A DNA stretch of 64,000 nucleotides, taken from positions 1 to 64,000 of the forward strand of contig DASPRY010000136.1 of assembly GCA_035624215.1 (NCBI GenBank). Reading direction: 5' to 3'. The DNA is from JAFAGX01 sp035624215. GTDB taxonomy: Bacteria > Acidobacteriota > Terriglobia > Terriglobales > Acidobacteriaceae. Positions 1-8,547 of this stretch are shown piece by piece. A program made the translations under genes and the position numbers. A model generated the notes under the pieces. That model made no database searches, was not told the DNA's origin, and was given only the letters and a program-made list of their open reading frames with translations. Numbering within the stretch: position 1 is the first letter of the stretch; every line of letters begins with the position of its first letter.

Positions 1-290
1 GAGGCGACGGGGACGAAGAGGAGGTGTGGACGTCGCGGTTTTCGGCACCGTTCGACTTCCCCTCGACTTCGCTCGGGGCTTCGGCAAAACAGGGCAGGCT
101 CTTGACGCCGTGCCCTTCCACGAATCGGTAGCGGATTGTGCTGAGGTTCGGGAAAATCCACCCGGCCGCATCTGCGCGTAGTCGGGGTCTCTGCGGTTAT
201 CGGCACCCTTCGGCTCCCCTGGTCCTCAGGGTTGGAGTCCGAGCGGTCCTATCAACCGCAGTGTCGGTAGGCGACAGTCGTACGATCCCT
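1..290. other. Intergenic DNA, no gene recognised
   Basis: I recognise no gene here. The stretch holds fragments resembling the repeats that follow, such as TCGACTTCGCTCGGGG near 72. An open frame runs from 138 into the array, but its product is only the translated repeat and I do not regard it as a gene. Together with the array this leaves about 600 bases without a supported gene. Confidence 0.5.
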
Positions 291-635
291 CACTTCGTTC
301 GGGATGACATGGTGGATGGGGGCGGCTGCATCAGCTCGGACGAGGGCGTCCGCGCCACAAGAGCTCACTTCGTTCGGGATGACATGGTGGATGGGGGCGG
401 CCGCATCGGCTCGGACGAGGGCGTCCGCGCCACAAGAGCTCACTTCGTGAGGGACGACATGGTGGATGGGGCGGCTACATCAGCTCTCGCGGACGAGGGC
501 GTCCGCGCCACAAGAGCTCACTTCGTTCGGGATGACATGGCGGATGGAGGCGGTTACATCAGCTCTCGCGGACGAGGGCGTCCGCGCCACAAGAGCTCAC
601 TTCGTGAGGGATGACGTGGTGGATGGGGGTGGTTC
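291..635. repeat. Five-unit tandem repeat array, about 75-79 bp period
   Basis: Units start at 291, 366, 441, 519 and 598, each opening with CACTTCGT(T/G)(C/A)GGGA(T/C)GAC. The first four end in CGTCCGCGCCACAAGAGCT and the fifth is truncated. Periods are 75, 75, 78 and 79 bases. Each full unit holds a small hairpin, for example CGGACG at 337-342 pairing with CGTCCG at 347-352 around AGGG. The opening matches the dispersed motif with a GGGATGAC core seen near 21530, 21895 and 38260. The GCGCCACA tail matches hairpins near 33665 and in mnmE. The array is therefore built from two repeat families that also occur singly. The last unit overlaps the 3' end of the DUF983 gene. Confidence 0.95.
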
Positions 636-998
636 GGGATCGATCGCCTGATCGAGGTAGATCCAAAGCACACGGGAGAACAAAGTGATGGTGGGGGCAA
701 GCGGCAGAAAGAGCACCACGGACCAAAGCGTAATTTTCAGCAAGGACCAAGAGGTCAGGAGCCATAACAGCAGGCCGAATCCGACAATCACGATCAAGGC
801 CAATCCGTAGCTGATGTACATCGCGCCCAGGAAATAGCCGGGCTCGCGATTGAAGTTCAGGTCACATACGGGGCAGCGCTGCCACATGGCGGGGAATCCG
901 GCAAGGATTGATTTGCGGAAGATTCGGGCGGCGCGGCATCGTGGACACATCTGCCGGAAGATGGCGATCACGGTGGGCAAGCGTGAGGTGCTGGCCAT
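597..998 (-). CDS. DUF983 family membrane protein with zinc-ribbon-like cysteines
   Basis: A 133-residue protein. It begins with two CxxC pairs (Cys18/Cys21 in CPRC and Cys42/Cys45 in CPVC), followed by GYFLGAMYISYG and two hydrophobic segments at roughly 55-80 and 85-110. This arrangement is characteristic of DUF983, a small cysteine-rich inner-membrane family of unknown function. The cysteines probably bind a metal on the cytoplasmic side; this is inferred from the pairs. The start at 998 places the first cysteine pair close to the N-terminus, as in the family; a shorter start at Met17 is possible. The last residues (PPPSTTSSLTK) are encoded by the final unit of the tandem repeat array, so the natural C-terminus seems to have been replaced or extended by repeat DNA. 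Confidence 0.8.
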   Translation of the reverse strand: MASTSRLPTVIAIFRQMCPRCRAARIFRKSILAGFPAMWQRCPVCDLNFNREPGYFLGAMYISYGLALIVIVGFGLLLWLLTSWSLLKITLWSVVLFLPLAPTITLFSRVLWIYLDQAIDPEPPPSTTSSLTK

Positions 999-1220
999 GG
1001 GCTCGGAACAGTGTAACTGCAGCGGGTCAGTGCGGAGGAACGTGAACTTGAATTGGGAAAACTTGTAGCATGCGCCTGGGGTGGTGGATAATCGCAGGCG
1101 ACTGCTATCCAGAGTTCGCCGGACAAGTCAAAACGGTTAACCAGCCAGCTTTTGCAAGGCGCGTTCGGCGGAGCTTCATCTTCCGCTCTGCACTGGCTGA
1201 TTTCTGAAAGGAGAAATTCC

Positions 1221-1760
1221 GTGAAAAAGCGAATTATTCTTCCCATACTGTTTGTGGTGTTTTTGGCGGGGCTCGCGGCGGCGCAAATGTCGGGCGACAA
1301 GAGTCAGCGGCCAAGCCCGCCCGCGCAAGCTCGATGCGCATTTCCGGATGGCAAGACCATCACGGTTGATTATTCCAGTCCGCGGCTGAGAGGGCGGAAT
1401 GTCCGCGAACTGGAAAACTACGGCCAAGTGTGGCGGACCGGGGCCAACGAGGCGACAACGTTCGTGACAACCGCAAATCTGAAAACGGGCAATTTAGCGG
1501 TGCCCGCCGGCAGCTATACCATATTCACGATCCCTAATGTAGATAAGTGGACGCTGATCATTAATAAGAAGACGGGGGAATGGGGGATTCCTTACAAGTA
1601 TGAGTCCGACGAGCTGGGGCGGGTGGATATGAAGGTTTCGCAGGGTCCGTCGCTGGTGGAGAACTTCACGATTGCGTTTGATCAGAAGGGGAACACGTGC
1701 GCGATGAACCTGGCGTGGGAGAAGACCACGGCCACGGCTGAGTTCAGCGAAGCGAAGTAG
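1221..1760 (+). CDS. DUF2911 exported protein
   Basis: A 179-residue protein. It has an N-terminal signal peptide (VKKRIILPILFVVFLAGLAAAQ) then a DUF2911 domain, a beta-rich family of unknown function common in Acidobacteria and Bacteroidetes. Visible family features are the opening DYSSPRLRGR, the segment VWRTGANEATTF, GSYTIFTIP and WTLIINK. I chose the GTG at 1221 because AAGGAG lies just upstream and it places the signal peptide at the N-terminus; the frame stays open upstream to 1152 without a better site. It is probably periplasmic or surface-associated. It converges with gcvPB, the two stop codons being 16 bases apart. A second DUF2911 gene lies at 62469-62981. Function unknown. Confidence 0.88.
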   Translation: MKKRIILPILFVVFLAGLAAAQMSGDKSQRPSPPAQARCAFPDGKTITVDYSSPRLRGRNVRELENYGQVWRTGANEATTFVTTANLKTGNLAVPAGSYTIFTIPNVDKWTLIINKKTGEWGIPYKYESDELGRVDMKVSQGPSLVENFTIAFDQKGNTCAMNLAWEKTTATAEFSEAK

Positions 1761-1776
1761 TCGCGGAAGCGGAATT

Positions 1777-3264
1777 TTACTGGGGCTTCCAGCGCAGAAT
1801 GGGCTTGCGGGCGGCCATGACTTCGTCGAGGCGGGAGACGCGGGTATTGTGAGGCGCGGTCAGAACTAACTGCGGATCTTCCTCGACTTCCTCGGCGATA
1901 GAGCGCATGGCCTCGATGAACAGATCCATCTCTTCTTTCGGTTCACTTTCCGTGGGCTCGATCATAAGCGCACCGGGGACGATCAGAGGAAACGCGGTCG
2001 TATAAGGGTGAAAACCGTAATCGATGAGGCGTTTGGCGATGTCCATGGTGCGCACGCCGTTTTTGGCCTGCAGCTTATCGCTGAAAACGACTTCATGCAT
2101 GCTGGGGGTGGGATAAGGAAGATCGTAGGAGCCTTCAAGACCTTTGCGAATGTAGTTGGCGTTAAGGACGGCATCTTCGGTGGTCTGCCGCAGACCGTCG
2201 GGGCCGTTGGCGAAAATGTAGGCCAGAGCCCGAACAAACATCCCGAAATTTCCATAGAAGGCGCGCACCCGGCCGACTGATTGCGGGCGATCGTATTCGA
2301 ATCCCAAGGAGCCGTCGGGCTTGGTGATAACCACAGGTTTGGGAAGGAACGGTTCCAGGAATTTCTTTACGGCCACGGGGCCTGAGCCGGGACCACCACC
2401 ACCGTGAGGGGTTGAGAAGGTTTTGTGCAGGTTTAGGTGCATGAGGTCAACGCCAAAGTCTCCGGGACGGACTTTGCCAACCAAAGCATTCATGTTGGCC
2501 CCATCCATGTAAAGCAAGCCGCCCTTGGCGTGCATGATGTCAGCGATCTTATGGATCTCCTGCTCAAAGACTCCTAGGGTGTTGGGATTGGTAAGCATGA
2601 GGGCGGCGACTTCTTCATTCATTTGCACGGCCAAGGCGGCGACATCGACCATGCCGGCGGAATTGGATTTCAGATTCTCGACGGCATAACCAACGGTGGC
2701 GGCCGTGGCGGGATTGGTGCCGTGGGCGGAATCGGGGATCAAGATGCGCTTACGCGGATGTCCCTTTGATTGATGATGAGCACGAACCATCAGCAGACCA
2801 GTCAGCTCGCCTTGTGCGCCGGCCGCGGGCTGCAAGGTGATTGCGTCCATTCCAGTAATTTCGATCAAACATTCACTAAGCGTCTTGAGGATGCGCAGCG
2901 CACCCTGGGAAATTCTTTCGGGCTGATAAGGATGCCCGTTGGCCAATCCCTCGAAACGTGAAACGACTTCGTTCACGCGCGGGTTGTACTTCATGGTGCA
3001 GGAACCGAGGGGGTACATGCCGAGATCAATCGCATAATTCCAGGTAGAGAGGCGGGTGAAATGGCGGATGATTTCAATCTCGCTCACCTCAGGGACATTG
3101 CCGAGGTCTTTTCTTTCCGAGGCACCCAGGAGCTGGCGGGTGTCGACGTCGGGCACATCGAGCGGCGGAAGTTTCCAGGCGGCTTTGCCGGGTGAAGACT
3201 TCTCAAAGATCAGGCCTTCATTCTGGCTGATGTGGCGGGTGGCTTTACGAGTGATGTGTTTCAT
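1777..3264 (-). CDS. gcvPB: Glycine dehydrogenase (decarboxylating) subunit 2, P-protein beta
   Basis: A 495-residue PLP enzyme subunit. With GcvPA it forms the P-protein of the glycine cleavage system, which decarboxylates glycine and transfers the aminomethyl group to lipoyl-GcvH. The PLP lysine is about residue 281 in HLNLHKTFSTPHGGGGPG, followed by the glycine-rich loop typical of P-proteins; SAHGTNPATA is also present. Length matches the split beta subunit of other bacteria. Its ATG overlaps the gcvPA stop codon by four bases, so the two are translationally coupled, giving equal subunits. It is the last gene of gcvT-gcvH-gcvPA-gcvPB. I saw no glycine riboswitch upstream of the operon. 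Confidence 0.97.
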   Translation of the reverse strand: MKHITRKATRHISQNEGLIFEKSSPGKAAWKLPPLDVPDVDTRQLLGASERKDLGNVPEVSEIEIIRHFTRLSTWNYAIDLGMYPLGSCTMKYNPRVNEVVSRFEGLANGHPYQPERISQGALRILKTLSECLIEITGMDAITLQPAAGAQGELTGLLMVRAHHQSKGHPRKRILIPDSAHGTNPATAATVGYAVENLKSNSAGMVDVAALAVQMNEEVAALMLTNPNTLGVFEQEIHKIADIMHAKGGLLYMDGANMNALVGKVRPGDFGVDLMHLNLHKTFSTPHGGGGPGSGPVAVKKFLEPFLPKPVVITKPDGSLGFEYDRPQSVGRVRAFYGNFGMFVRALAYIFANGPDGLRQTTEDAVLNANYIRKGLEGSYDLPYPTPSMHEVVFSDKLQAKNGVRTMDIAKRLIDYGFHPYTTAFPLIVPGALMIEPTESEPKEEMDLFIEAMRSIAEEVEEDPQLVLTAPHNTRVSRLDEVMAARKPILRWKPQ

Positions 3265-4640
3265 CGGGCCACCTCTTCGACGTCGGCTTCAGATGCCGAC
3301 TTGACCGCACGCTGGCTCTCCGCCACTAAGCCAACCGCCGTATCGATCGCACTTCGCCGCGTCATTTCTGTGCAGCACCACAAAGCAGCGTTACCCAGTT
3401 CCGGATAGAACTTTTTCAAGGGAAGTCCGCCGACGATCTTGTGACCGAGAATCCGGCTGTTGATGGCGTAAGGATCTTCACTGGTCTGAACCACAAATTC
3501 GTTAAAGCGTGGTGCGCCGGAGAACAGCACTTCTGCGTGCTTACTGAATTGCCGAACTGCATAGGCGGTCTTGGCAAGATTTTGCTTCGCGAGTTCGCGA
3601 AGGCCGACCTTGCCATAGACAGTCATGAAGATGTTCACCATGAGAGCGATGAGGGCCTGATTGGTGCAAATATTCGAAGTCGCTTTCTCGCGCCGGATGT
3701 GCTGCTCGCGGGTGGCGAGGGTGAGCACGAATCCGCGTTTGCCGTTTCGATCGGTGGTTTGTCCGACGAGCCGGCCGGGCATTTGGCGAACGTATTGTTC
3801 GCGAGTTGCAATGACGCCACAGTATGGGCCGCCAAAGCTGGGCGGCACACCAAATGACTGCCCCTCCATGGCGACGATGTCGGCTTGGCGTGGAGGCTCA
3901 ACGATACCGAGGGAAACGGCTTCGGCGATAGAAATAACCAGCATGGCGCCATTCTTGTGCGCGATATCGGCCACGGCCTCGACATCCTCAATGGTTCCGA
4001 AGAAATTGGGCGATTGCAGGAGGACGCAGGCAGTTTCAGGGGCGACCGACTGTTCTAATTTGCGGAGGTCGATTCGGCCGGTTTCGAGAAATCCCACTTC
4101 GGTTAGCGCGATACCCTGATGACGGGCGTAGGTAGAGAGCACTTCGCGGTATTCCGGGTGAACGCTGCCGGCGATCAGCGCTGAATGCCGGCCGGTGAGG
4201 CGTACCGCCATCATCACCGCTTCGGTCGTTGCGGTCGAACCATCATACATGCTGGCATTGGCGACTTCCATCCCGGTGAGTTCGCAGATCATGGTTTGAA
4301 ACTCAAAGATGGATTGCAGCGTGCCCTGTGAAACCTCCGCCTGGTAGGGGGTGTAGGCAGTGAGAAACTCGCCACGTGAAATGAGGGAGTCAATGATGAC
4401 AGGACGATAATGCAGATAGGCTCCAGCGCCCAGAAAGCTGGTGTAGCTGTCGCCGTTCTCGCGGGAACGATCACGAAACCAATCTACAATCTCGGATTCC
4501 GACATTTGGCGTGGAATGTTGAGATCGCGATTGAGCCGGTATTCGGCGGGAATGGGCGCAAAAAGATCATCGATGGAGCGCGCTCCGATGGCTTTGAGGA
4601 TGGCTTCTCGGTCAGCAGGGGATTTAGGTAGATAACGCAT
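3261..4640 (-). CDS. gcvPA: Glycine dehydrogenase (decarboxylating) subunit 1, P-protein alpha
   Basis: A 459-residue subunit, homologous to the N-terminal half of a one-chain P-protein. It opens MRYLPKSPADREAIL and contains FLGAGAYLHYRP, AYTPYQAEVSQGTLQ and the YDGSTATTEAV loop, all hallmarks of GcvPA. It lacks the PLP lysine, which is in GcvPB. I start it at 4640 rather than at an upstream in-frame codon (4709), because those 23 extra residues are encoded by a low-complexity inverted repeat and do not resemble the family. It overlaps gcvPB by four bases (ATGA) and follows gcvH by about 90 bases that hold the repeat. Confidence 0.96.
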   Translation of the reverse strand: MRYLPKSPADREAILKAIGARSIDDLFAPIPAEYRLNRDLNIPRQMSESEIVDWFRDRSRENGDSYTSFLGAGAYLHYRPVIIDSLISRGEFLTAYTPYQAEVSQGTLQSIFEFQTMICELTGMEVANASMYDGSTATTEAVMMAVRLTGRHSALIAGSVHPEYREVLSTYARHQGIALTEVGFLETGRIDLRKLEQSVAPETACVLLQSPNFFGTIEDVEAVADIAHKNGAMLVISIAEAVSLGIVEPPRQADIVAMEGQSFGVPPSFGGPYCGVIATREQYVRQMPGRLVGQTTDRNGKRGFVLTLATREQHIRREKATSNICTNQALIALMVNIFMTVYGKVGLRELAKQNLAKTAYAVRQFSKHAEVLFSGAPRFNEFVVQTSEDPYAINSRILGHKIVGGLPLKKFYPELGNAALWCCTEMTRRSAIDTAVGLVAESQRAVKSASEADVEEVAR

Positions 4641-4668
4641 GAAGTGGATGGTTGATTCTTGAATTTTT

Positions 4669-4707
4669 GATTGTTGAATCAGGAATCCGATCCACTGTTC
4701 AACAATC
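4669..4707. repeat. Inverted repeat between gcvH and gcvPA
   Basis: GATTGTTGAA at 4669-4678 is perfectly inverted as TTCAACAATC at 4698-4707 with a 19-base loop. Related words (TTGATTCTTGAATTTTTGA to the left, ATATTCAAC to the right) make the whole 4650-4720 stretch stutter-like. There is no clear T-run, so it is more likely an mRNA-stabilising or processing hairpin inside the operon, or degenerate repeat DNA, than a terminator. Confidence 0.6.
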
Positions 4708-4732
4708 AATATTCAACAGCCTGGACTCCTGA

Positions 4733-5122
4733 CTAGTGGCCTCCCTCCTCGGCGACAAATTTCTCATAATCGGCGGCGGAAAGCAGTGACTTGAGCTCAT
4801 CCGGATTTTTCAGGTTGATTTTGAGCATCCAGGCTTTGTGGGCATCTTTGTTAATCTTCTCCGGTGCGGTAGCGAGCTCAGCGTTGACATCGGCGACGGT
4901 TCCAGTAACCGGCGCATAAATATCCGACACCGCTTTCACCGACTCGACGCTGCCGAGGGCCTTACCTGCCGTTAGTTCAGTACCGGATTTAGGCAGATCG
5001 ACAAACACGATGTCTCCTAATGACTCCTGAGCATAGTTGGTGATGCCAATCGTGGCGGTGGTGCCGTCGGCTTTGACCCACTCATGCGACTTGGTGTATT
5101 TCAGATCGGTCGGATATGGCAT
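4733..5122 (-). CDS. gcvH: Glycine cleavage system H protein
   Basis: A 129-residue lipoyl carrier protein. The lipoylated lysine is Lys63 in GSVESVKAVSDIYAP, within the expected hairpin turn; YTKSHEWVK near the N-terminus and ITNYAQESLGDIVFVDLP are also diagnostic. It shuttles the aminomethyl group from the P-protein to GcvT and carries reducing equivalents to lipoamide dehydrogenase, which is not encoded in this window. Length is normal. It lies 26 bases after gcvT and ahead of gcvPA in the same operon. Confidence 0.97.
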   Translation of the reverse strand: MPYPTDLKYTKSHEWVKADGTTATIGITNYAQESLGDIVFVDLPKSGTELTAGKALGSVESVKAVSDIYAPVTGTVADVNAELATAPEKINKDAHKAWMLKINLKNPDELKSLLSAADYEKFVAEEGGH

Positions 5123-5148
5123 CGTCTTTCGCTCCTGGCTACTAGCTT

Positions 5149-6312
5149 CTAGTTGCCTCTTTTCGGGCGCTTATAAAAAGGAGTTGGTACCACTTGTGCC
5201 TTGACTCCCTGTCCCCGAATTTCGACTTTCAAAGTCGCACCCAAAGCAGTGAACCGCGGCGGCACGTAGGCCAGCGCGATGTTCTTCTTCAAAAATGGAG
5301 CATAAGAGCCGCTGGTCACGTAGCCGATCTCCTGTTCATTTTCGTCGAGAACTTTGTAGCCGTCGCGGGCGATACCACGCTCGACCATCTCCAACCCTAC
5401 CAGAGTTTTCTTAAGACCTACGCTTCTTGCCTGTTCCAGGGCGAGGCGGCCAATGAACGCCGGCTTTTCCATTTTGCAGAAGCGATCGAGGCCCGCCTCC
5501 CAAACATTAATCGTATCTGAAATCTCATGCCCGTAAAGCGGTAGCTTGCCTTCCAGGCGCAAAGTATTGCGTGCGCCGAGGCCGCAGGGCAGAACTCCGA
5601 ACTCCTTGCCCGCGTCTAAAAGCTGATTCCACACCCGCGCGCTGGTGGGTTCATCAGCAGGGATATAGATTTCAAAGCCGTCTTCGGCGGTGTAACCGGT
5701 GCGAGCGATCAGGATGTTCTTCAACCCGCACACCGTGCCACGTGTGACCCAGTAGAACTTCACGGCTGACAGATTCGCATCTGTAAGTTTCTGGAGCAGG
5801 TCAACGGCCTTCGGACCCTGGATGGCGATCTGGGTGAAGTCGTCGGAAAGATTCGCCACCTTGCAATTGAACTGGCGCGTGTTGTTGCGTACCCAATTGA
5901 AGTCTTTTTCGCGGGTGCCGGCATTGATCACCAGGAGGTAGTCATCTTCGGCCAAACGGTGGACGATCACATCATCGACAAACGTGCCTTGGGGATAGAG
6001 CAGAGCGGAATACTGAGCTTGGCCGATGGCCAGTTGCGAGGCATCGTTCATGGAGATGTGCTGGACGGCAGCGAGGGCCTGCGGACCCTGTAGACGAATG
6101 TCGCCCATGTGGGAGACGTCGAAGATGCCGACGCCTGTGCGCACCTCGTTGTGCTCGGCGATAATTCCGCCGGCGGAAGGATATTCAACGGGCATGTCCC
6201 AGCCGTTAAAATCCACCATCTTCGCGCCCATCTGGCGATGGACGGCATTGAGAGCAGTCTTGCGGATGACCTGCGTAGTAGGTTCTACGACGGACAATTT
6301 CTCCTCAAGCAC
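5149..6312 (-). CDS. gcvT: Aminomethyltransferase, glycine cleavage system T protein
   Basis: A 387-residue folate-dependent enzyme that releases ammonia from aminomethyl-GcvH and forms 5,10-methylenetetrahydrofolate. The N-terminal GcvT domain shows DFNGWDMPVEYP, FDVSHMGDIRLQG and the folate-pocket region GRTGYTAEDGFEIYIP; the C-terminal barrel domain ends TPFYKRPK. The start at 6312 is GTG; the first about 15 residues are not conserved, so a slightly later start is possible. It is the promoter-proximal gene of the operon. The 184 bases upstream show no glycine riboswitch motif and no convincing promoter. Confidence 0.95.
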   Translation of the reverse strand: MLEEKLSVVEPTTQVIRKTALNAVHRQMGAKMVDFNGWDMPVEYPSAGGIIAEHNEVRTGVGIFDVSHMGDIRLQGPQALAAVQHISMNDASQLAIGQAQYSALLYPQGTFVDDVIVHRLAEDDYLLVINAGTREKDFNWVRNNTRQFNCKVANLSDDFTQIAIQGPKAVDLLQKLTDANLSAVKFYWVTRGTVCGLKNILIARTGYTAEDGFEIYIPADEPTSARVWNQLLDAGKEFGVLPCGLGARNTLRLEGKLPLYGHEISDTINVWEAGLDRFCKMEKPAFIGRLALEQARSVGLKKTLVGLEMVERGIARDGYKVLDENEQEIGYVTSGSYAPFLKKNIALAYVPPRFTALGATLKVEIRGQGVKAQVVPTPFYKRPKRGN

Positions 6313-6496
6313 AGTGGGGTTGGCTGCCGATGGCTGGACTTATTACCGTAACACGGCGAGAACAGAGGCAGCAACCGGAAGCGGCAGTTGCGAATTCCGG
6401 GTGTCGCGCCACGCGACCGTCAACCCGCAAAGCTCAAAATTGCGCGATTACTATCGGCACTTTCACCCATTGCTGCCCACACGCTACAGTGACCTC

Positions 6497-6670
6497 ATGA
6501 CAACCAAGACAAGAACTCACTGCGCGCTATGCGAGCAGGTGGAAGACCGCTGCGATTGTGAAAAGTACTGCGTTCTATGCCAATCGCAACTGGACGTGCG
6601 CCTTTGCAAAGACGGCTTATATTACTGCGAGCCCTGCCGCGAAGCCTGCGAGTATAAAGTCTCCGACTAG
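6497..6670 (+). CDS. 57-residue cysteine-rich microprotein, probable zinc ribbon
   Basis: Starting at the ATG at 6497 this encodes 57 residues with ten cysteines: CALC, CDC, CVLC, a lone Cys37, CEPC and Cys51. Such spaced CxxC pairs usually bind one or two zinc ions. The frame is open further upstream through DNA antisense to gcvT, but only the last 57 residues look protein-like, and the ATG follows a region without other features. No function can be assigned. It is transcribed away from the gcv operon and converges with the DUF92 gene. The cysteine pattern rather than homology is the evidence that it is real. Confidence 0.6.
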   Translation: MTTKTRTHCALCEQVEDRCDCEKYCVLCQSQLDVRLCKDGLYYCEPCREACEYKVSD

Positions 6671-6719
6671 ATCCTCATCAAGAAGCGGCATTCCCGGGTA
6701 GCCTGTGGGCATGGTTGTT

Positions 6720-7436
6720 CTAGCGAATGGCGAGCAGAAGGGCAATGGCAGCAGCAGCCAGCGTGCTGAGAAAATTCACGCCGTTGTTATTGAGCAGCTT
6801 TCTGCGTTCGAGTGAGGCACCCAAATAGCTATCCAGCATCATCCCGGCGACGCCGGCGATCAGTGAAAACACAGCCCACTTTAATGAAACTAAACGTGAC
6901 AGCGAGCAAACGCCGCATACGATGATGGCGGCGGCAATGCCGGCGGCGGTTCCCGTCGCGCTGATTCCACCATCAGTCCCCGCCGGCACGATCTCCCAGG
7001 TAGTGACGAGATGAACTTCCTGATTGTTGATCTGGCCGAGTTCGCTGGAGACGGTGTCGGCGGCGGCTTCAGAAAAGGCTGCGGCTGTCGCGACAAGAAA
7101 AATTGTTCTCCCTGTCAAGGCAGAAACCGCGGCGAACAGCGCCGCAGTCAAAAGATTGGCCAGCACCTGCGAAGCGGTGCGGCCTTCGCGATTCTCCGCG
7201 GTTCCCAGCGCGCGCTTGCGCGAATAACCGTAGCGGGTAGCGATCCAGGTAAGGATAAAGACCGTGATGAGCGCTGCCAGAGCGGGCGGACCGGCTGACG
7301 CGTACAAGACGAAGCAGACGAACGCTCCGGCAACGGCGCCGGAAATGTTGACTCCCCGGACGCAGCGTGCCAACAGGGCGAAAACTAAAGTGACAACGAC
7401 GGAAGCCCAGAGGGGTTGCGGGAAAGCGAACGCCAT
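6720..7436 (-). CDS. DUF92 family integral membrane protein
   Basis: A 238-residue hydrophobic protein with about six membrane segments. It has the family signature: SRKRALGTAENREGRTASQVLAN followed by AFSEAAADTVSSELG, the WEIVPAGTDGGISATGT segment and a final LDSYLGASLERR. These are conserved in DUF92 (TIGR00297), the family that includes the plant phytyl-phosphate kinase VTE6. A kinase role toward an isoprenoid phosphate is possible but unproven here. I start it at the ATG at 7436 in preference to a TTG three codons earlier. It stands alone between two genes on the other strand. Confidence 0.85.
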   Translation of the reverse strand: MAFAFPQPLWASVVVTLVFALLARCVRGVNISGAVAGAFVCFVLYASAGPPALAALITVFILTWIATRYGYSRKRALGTAENREGRTASQVLANLLTAALFAAVSALTGRTIFLVATAAAFSEAAADTVSSELGQINNQEVHLVTTWEIVPAGTDGGISATGTAAGIAAAIIVCGVCSLSRLVSLKWAVFSLIAGVAGMMLDSYLGASLERRKLLNNNGVNFLSTLAAAAIALLLAIR

Positions 7437-7643
7437 CGTCAGCAATCCTGGGGCTCTCTACTGTGAGATTGGGAGTACCATTTCATGCAATACCGCTATA
7501 TGTAGCGTAGACTGCACGGGCGCTACAGCGCGTAGTAATTCCCTTTTCGGTTACCGCCGAAACCTTTGCGCGGCAAACGTTTGTTTGTAGTTTAAACTCA
7601 CGGTCGCGACGCGGCTCTGGCGTCGGTCAAGGACGGGTGAACT

Positions 7644-8477
7644 ATGGCGGCCTCGGTCTGGTCTGGTTATCTAACCTTCGGTCTGATCTCTATGCCGGTA
7701 CGCCTTTTTTCTGGCGCACGCAGTTCCGGTATCTCCTTCAACATGCTACATCGCACCGACAACTCCCGATTGAAACAGCAATACGTTTGCCTGGCGGAGA
7801 ACGTGGTGGTGGAGCGCAACGATATCGTGAAGGGCTATGAATATCGCAAGGGCGAATATGTCGTCATCGAGCCGGAAGAGATCAAGAAGATCGAGCCCAA
7901 AACTGCCAAGACTATGGAGATCCTGGAGTTTGTCAAGGCAGGCGAGGTGGATCCGGTGTACTTCGAATCCTCCTACTACATGCTGCCGGAAGAAGCCGGC
8001 CGCCGGCCTTATGCGCTGCTCACCAAAGCGCTGGAAGAAAGCGAGTACTACGCGATCGCCAAACTTACCATGCACAATCGGGAATATACGGTCATCGTGC
8101 GTCCGCGCGACGGCGGAATGATGCTGCACACCATGTACTATGCGGAGGAAGTGCGCGAGGTAGAGGGTTTTGGGGCGCCCGACGTTGAACTGAAGGATGC
8201 CGAGGTCAAAGTGGCTCACCAGTTGATTGAGGCGCTGGCGGCGGAGTGGGATCCGAAAAAGTTCCATGACAGCTTTCAGGACAACCTGAAGAACCTGATC
8301 CAGACCAAGCTGGAGGGCGGAAAAATTGCAGAAGTGGAGAAACCGAAGAAGCTGGCCCCGGTGGTGGACCTCATGTCTGCGTTAAAGCAGAGCCTCGCCG
8401 AGATGGAAGGCAAGAAGAAACCTGTAGCCACGATCCAGGAAGCTGCATCCGGGAAGCGCTCGCGCGGGCGGGCGTAG
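7644..8477 (+). CDS. ku: Non-homologous end-joining protein Ku
   Basis: A 277-residue bacterial Ku, the homodimeric ring that binds DNA double-strand ends. It starts with the typical MAASVWSGYLTFGLISMPVRLF and keeps the core segments GYEYRKGEYVVIEPEEI, YYMLPEE, RPYALL and LHTMYYAEEVR. After the core the C-terminal extension (from about 230) is Lys- and Arg-rich, which in other bacterial Ku proteins aids DNA binding and contact with LigD. No ligD-type ligase, primase or nuclease gene is in this window, so its usual partner must be elsewhere if present. It stands alone, with the upstream about 200 bases free of recognised genes. Confidence 0.96.
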   Translation: MAASVWSGYLTFGLISMPVRLFSGARSSGISFNMLHRTDNSRLKQQYVCLAENVVVERNDIVKGYEYRKGEYVVIEPEEIKKIEPKTAKTMEILEFVKAGEVDPVYFESSYYMLPEEAGRRPYALLTKALEESEYYAIAKLTMHNREYTVIVRPRDGGMMLHTMYYAEEVREVEGFGAPDVELKDAEVKVAHQLIEALAAEWDPKKFHDSFQDNLKNLIQTKLEGGKIAEVEKPKKLAPVVDLMSALKQSLAEMEGKKKPVATIQEAASGKRSRGRA

Positions 8478-8547
8478 GAATTCAGCGGTCAGCACTCAGC
8501 AGTCAGGAATTCGGGCTCTATGCCTCCCCGACAGCTGCGGTGTTCTT

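Noticed and set aside
138..614. Open frame of 158 codons with a repetitive product
   Set aside because: The peptide is only the translated 75-79 base repeat, with no start signal or conserved features.
291..635. Possible CRISPR array
   Set aside because: Units are nearly identical along their whole length with no unique spacers, the period is too long, and there are no cas genes.
6313..6496. Glycine riboswitch upstream of gcvT
   Set aside because: The conserved GGAGAG and CTCTCAGGCA-type core motifs of glycine aptamers are not visible on the minus strand.
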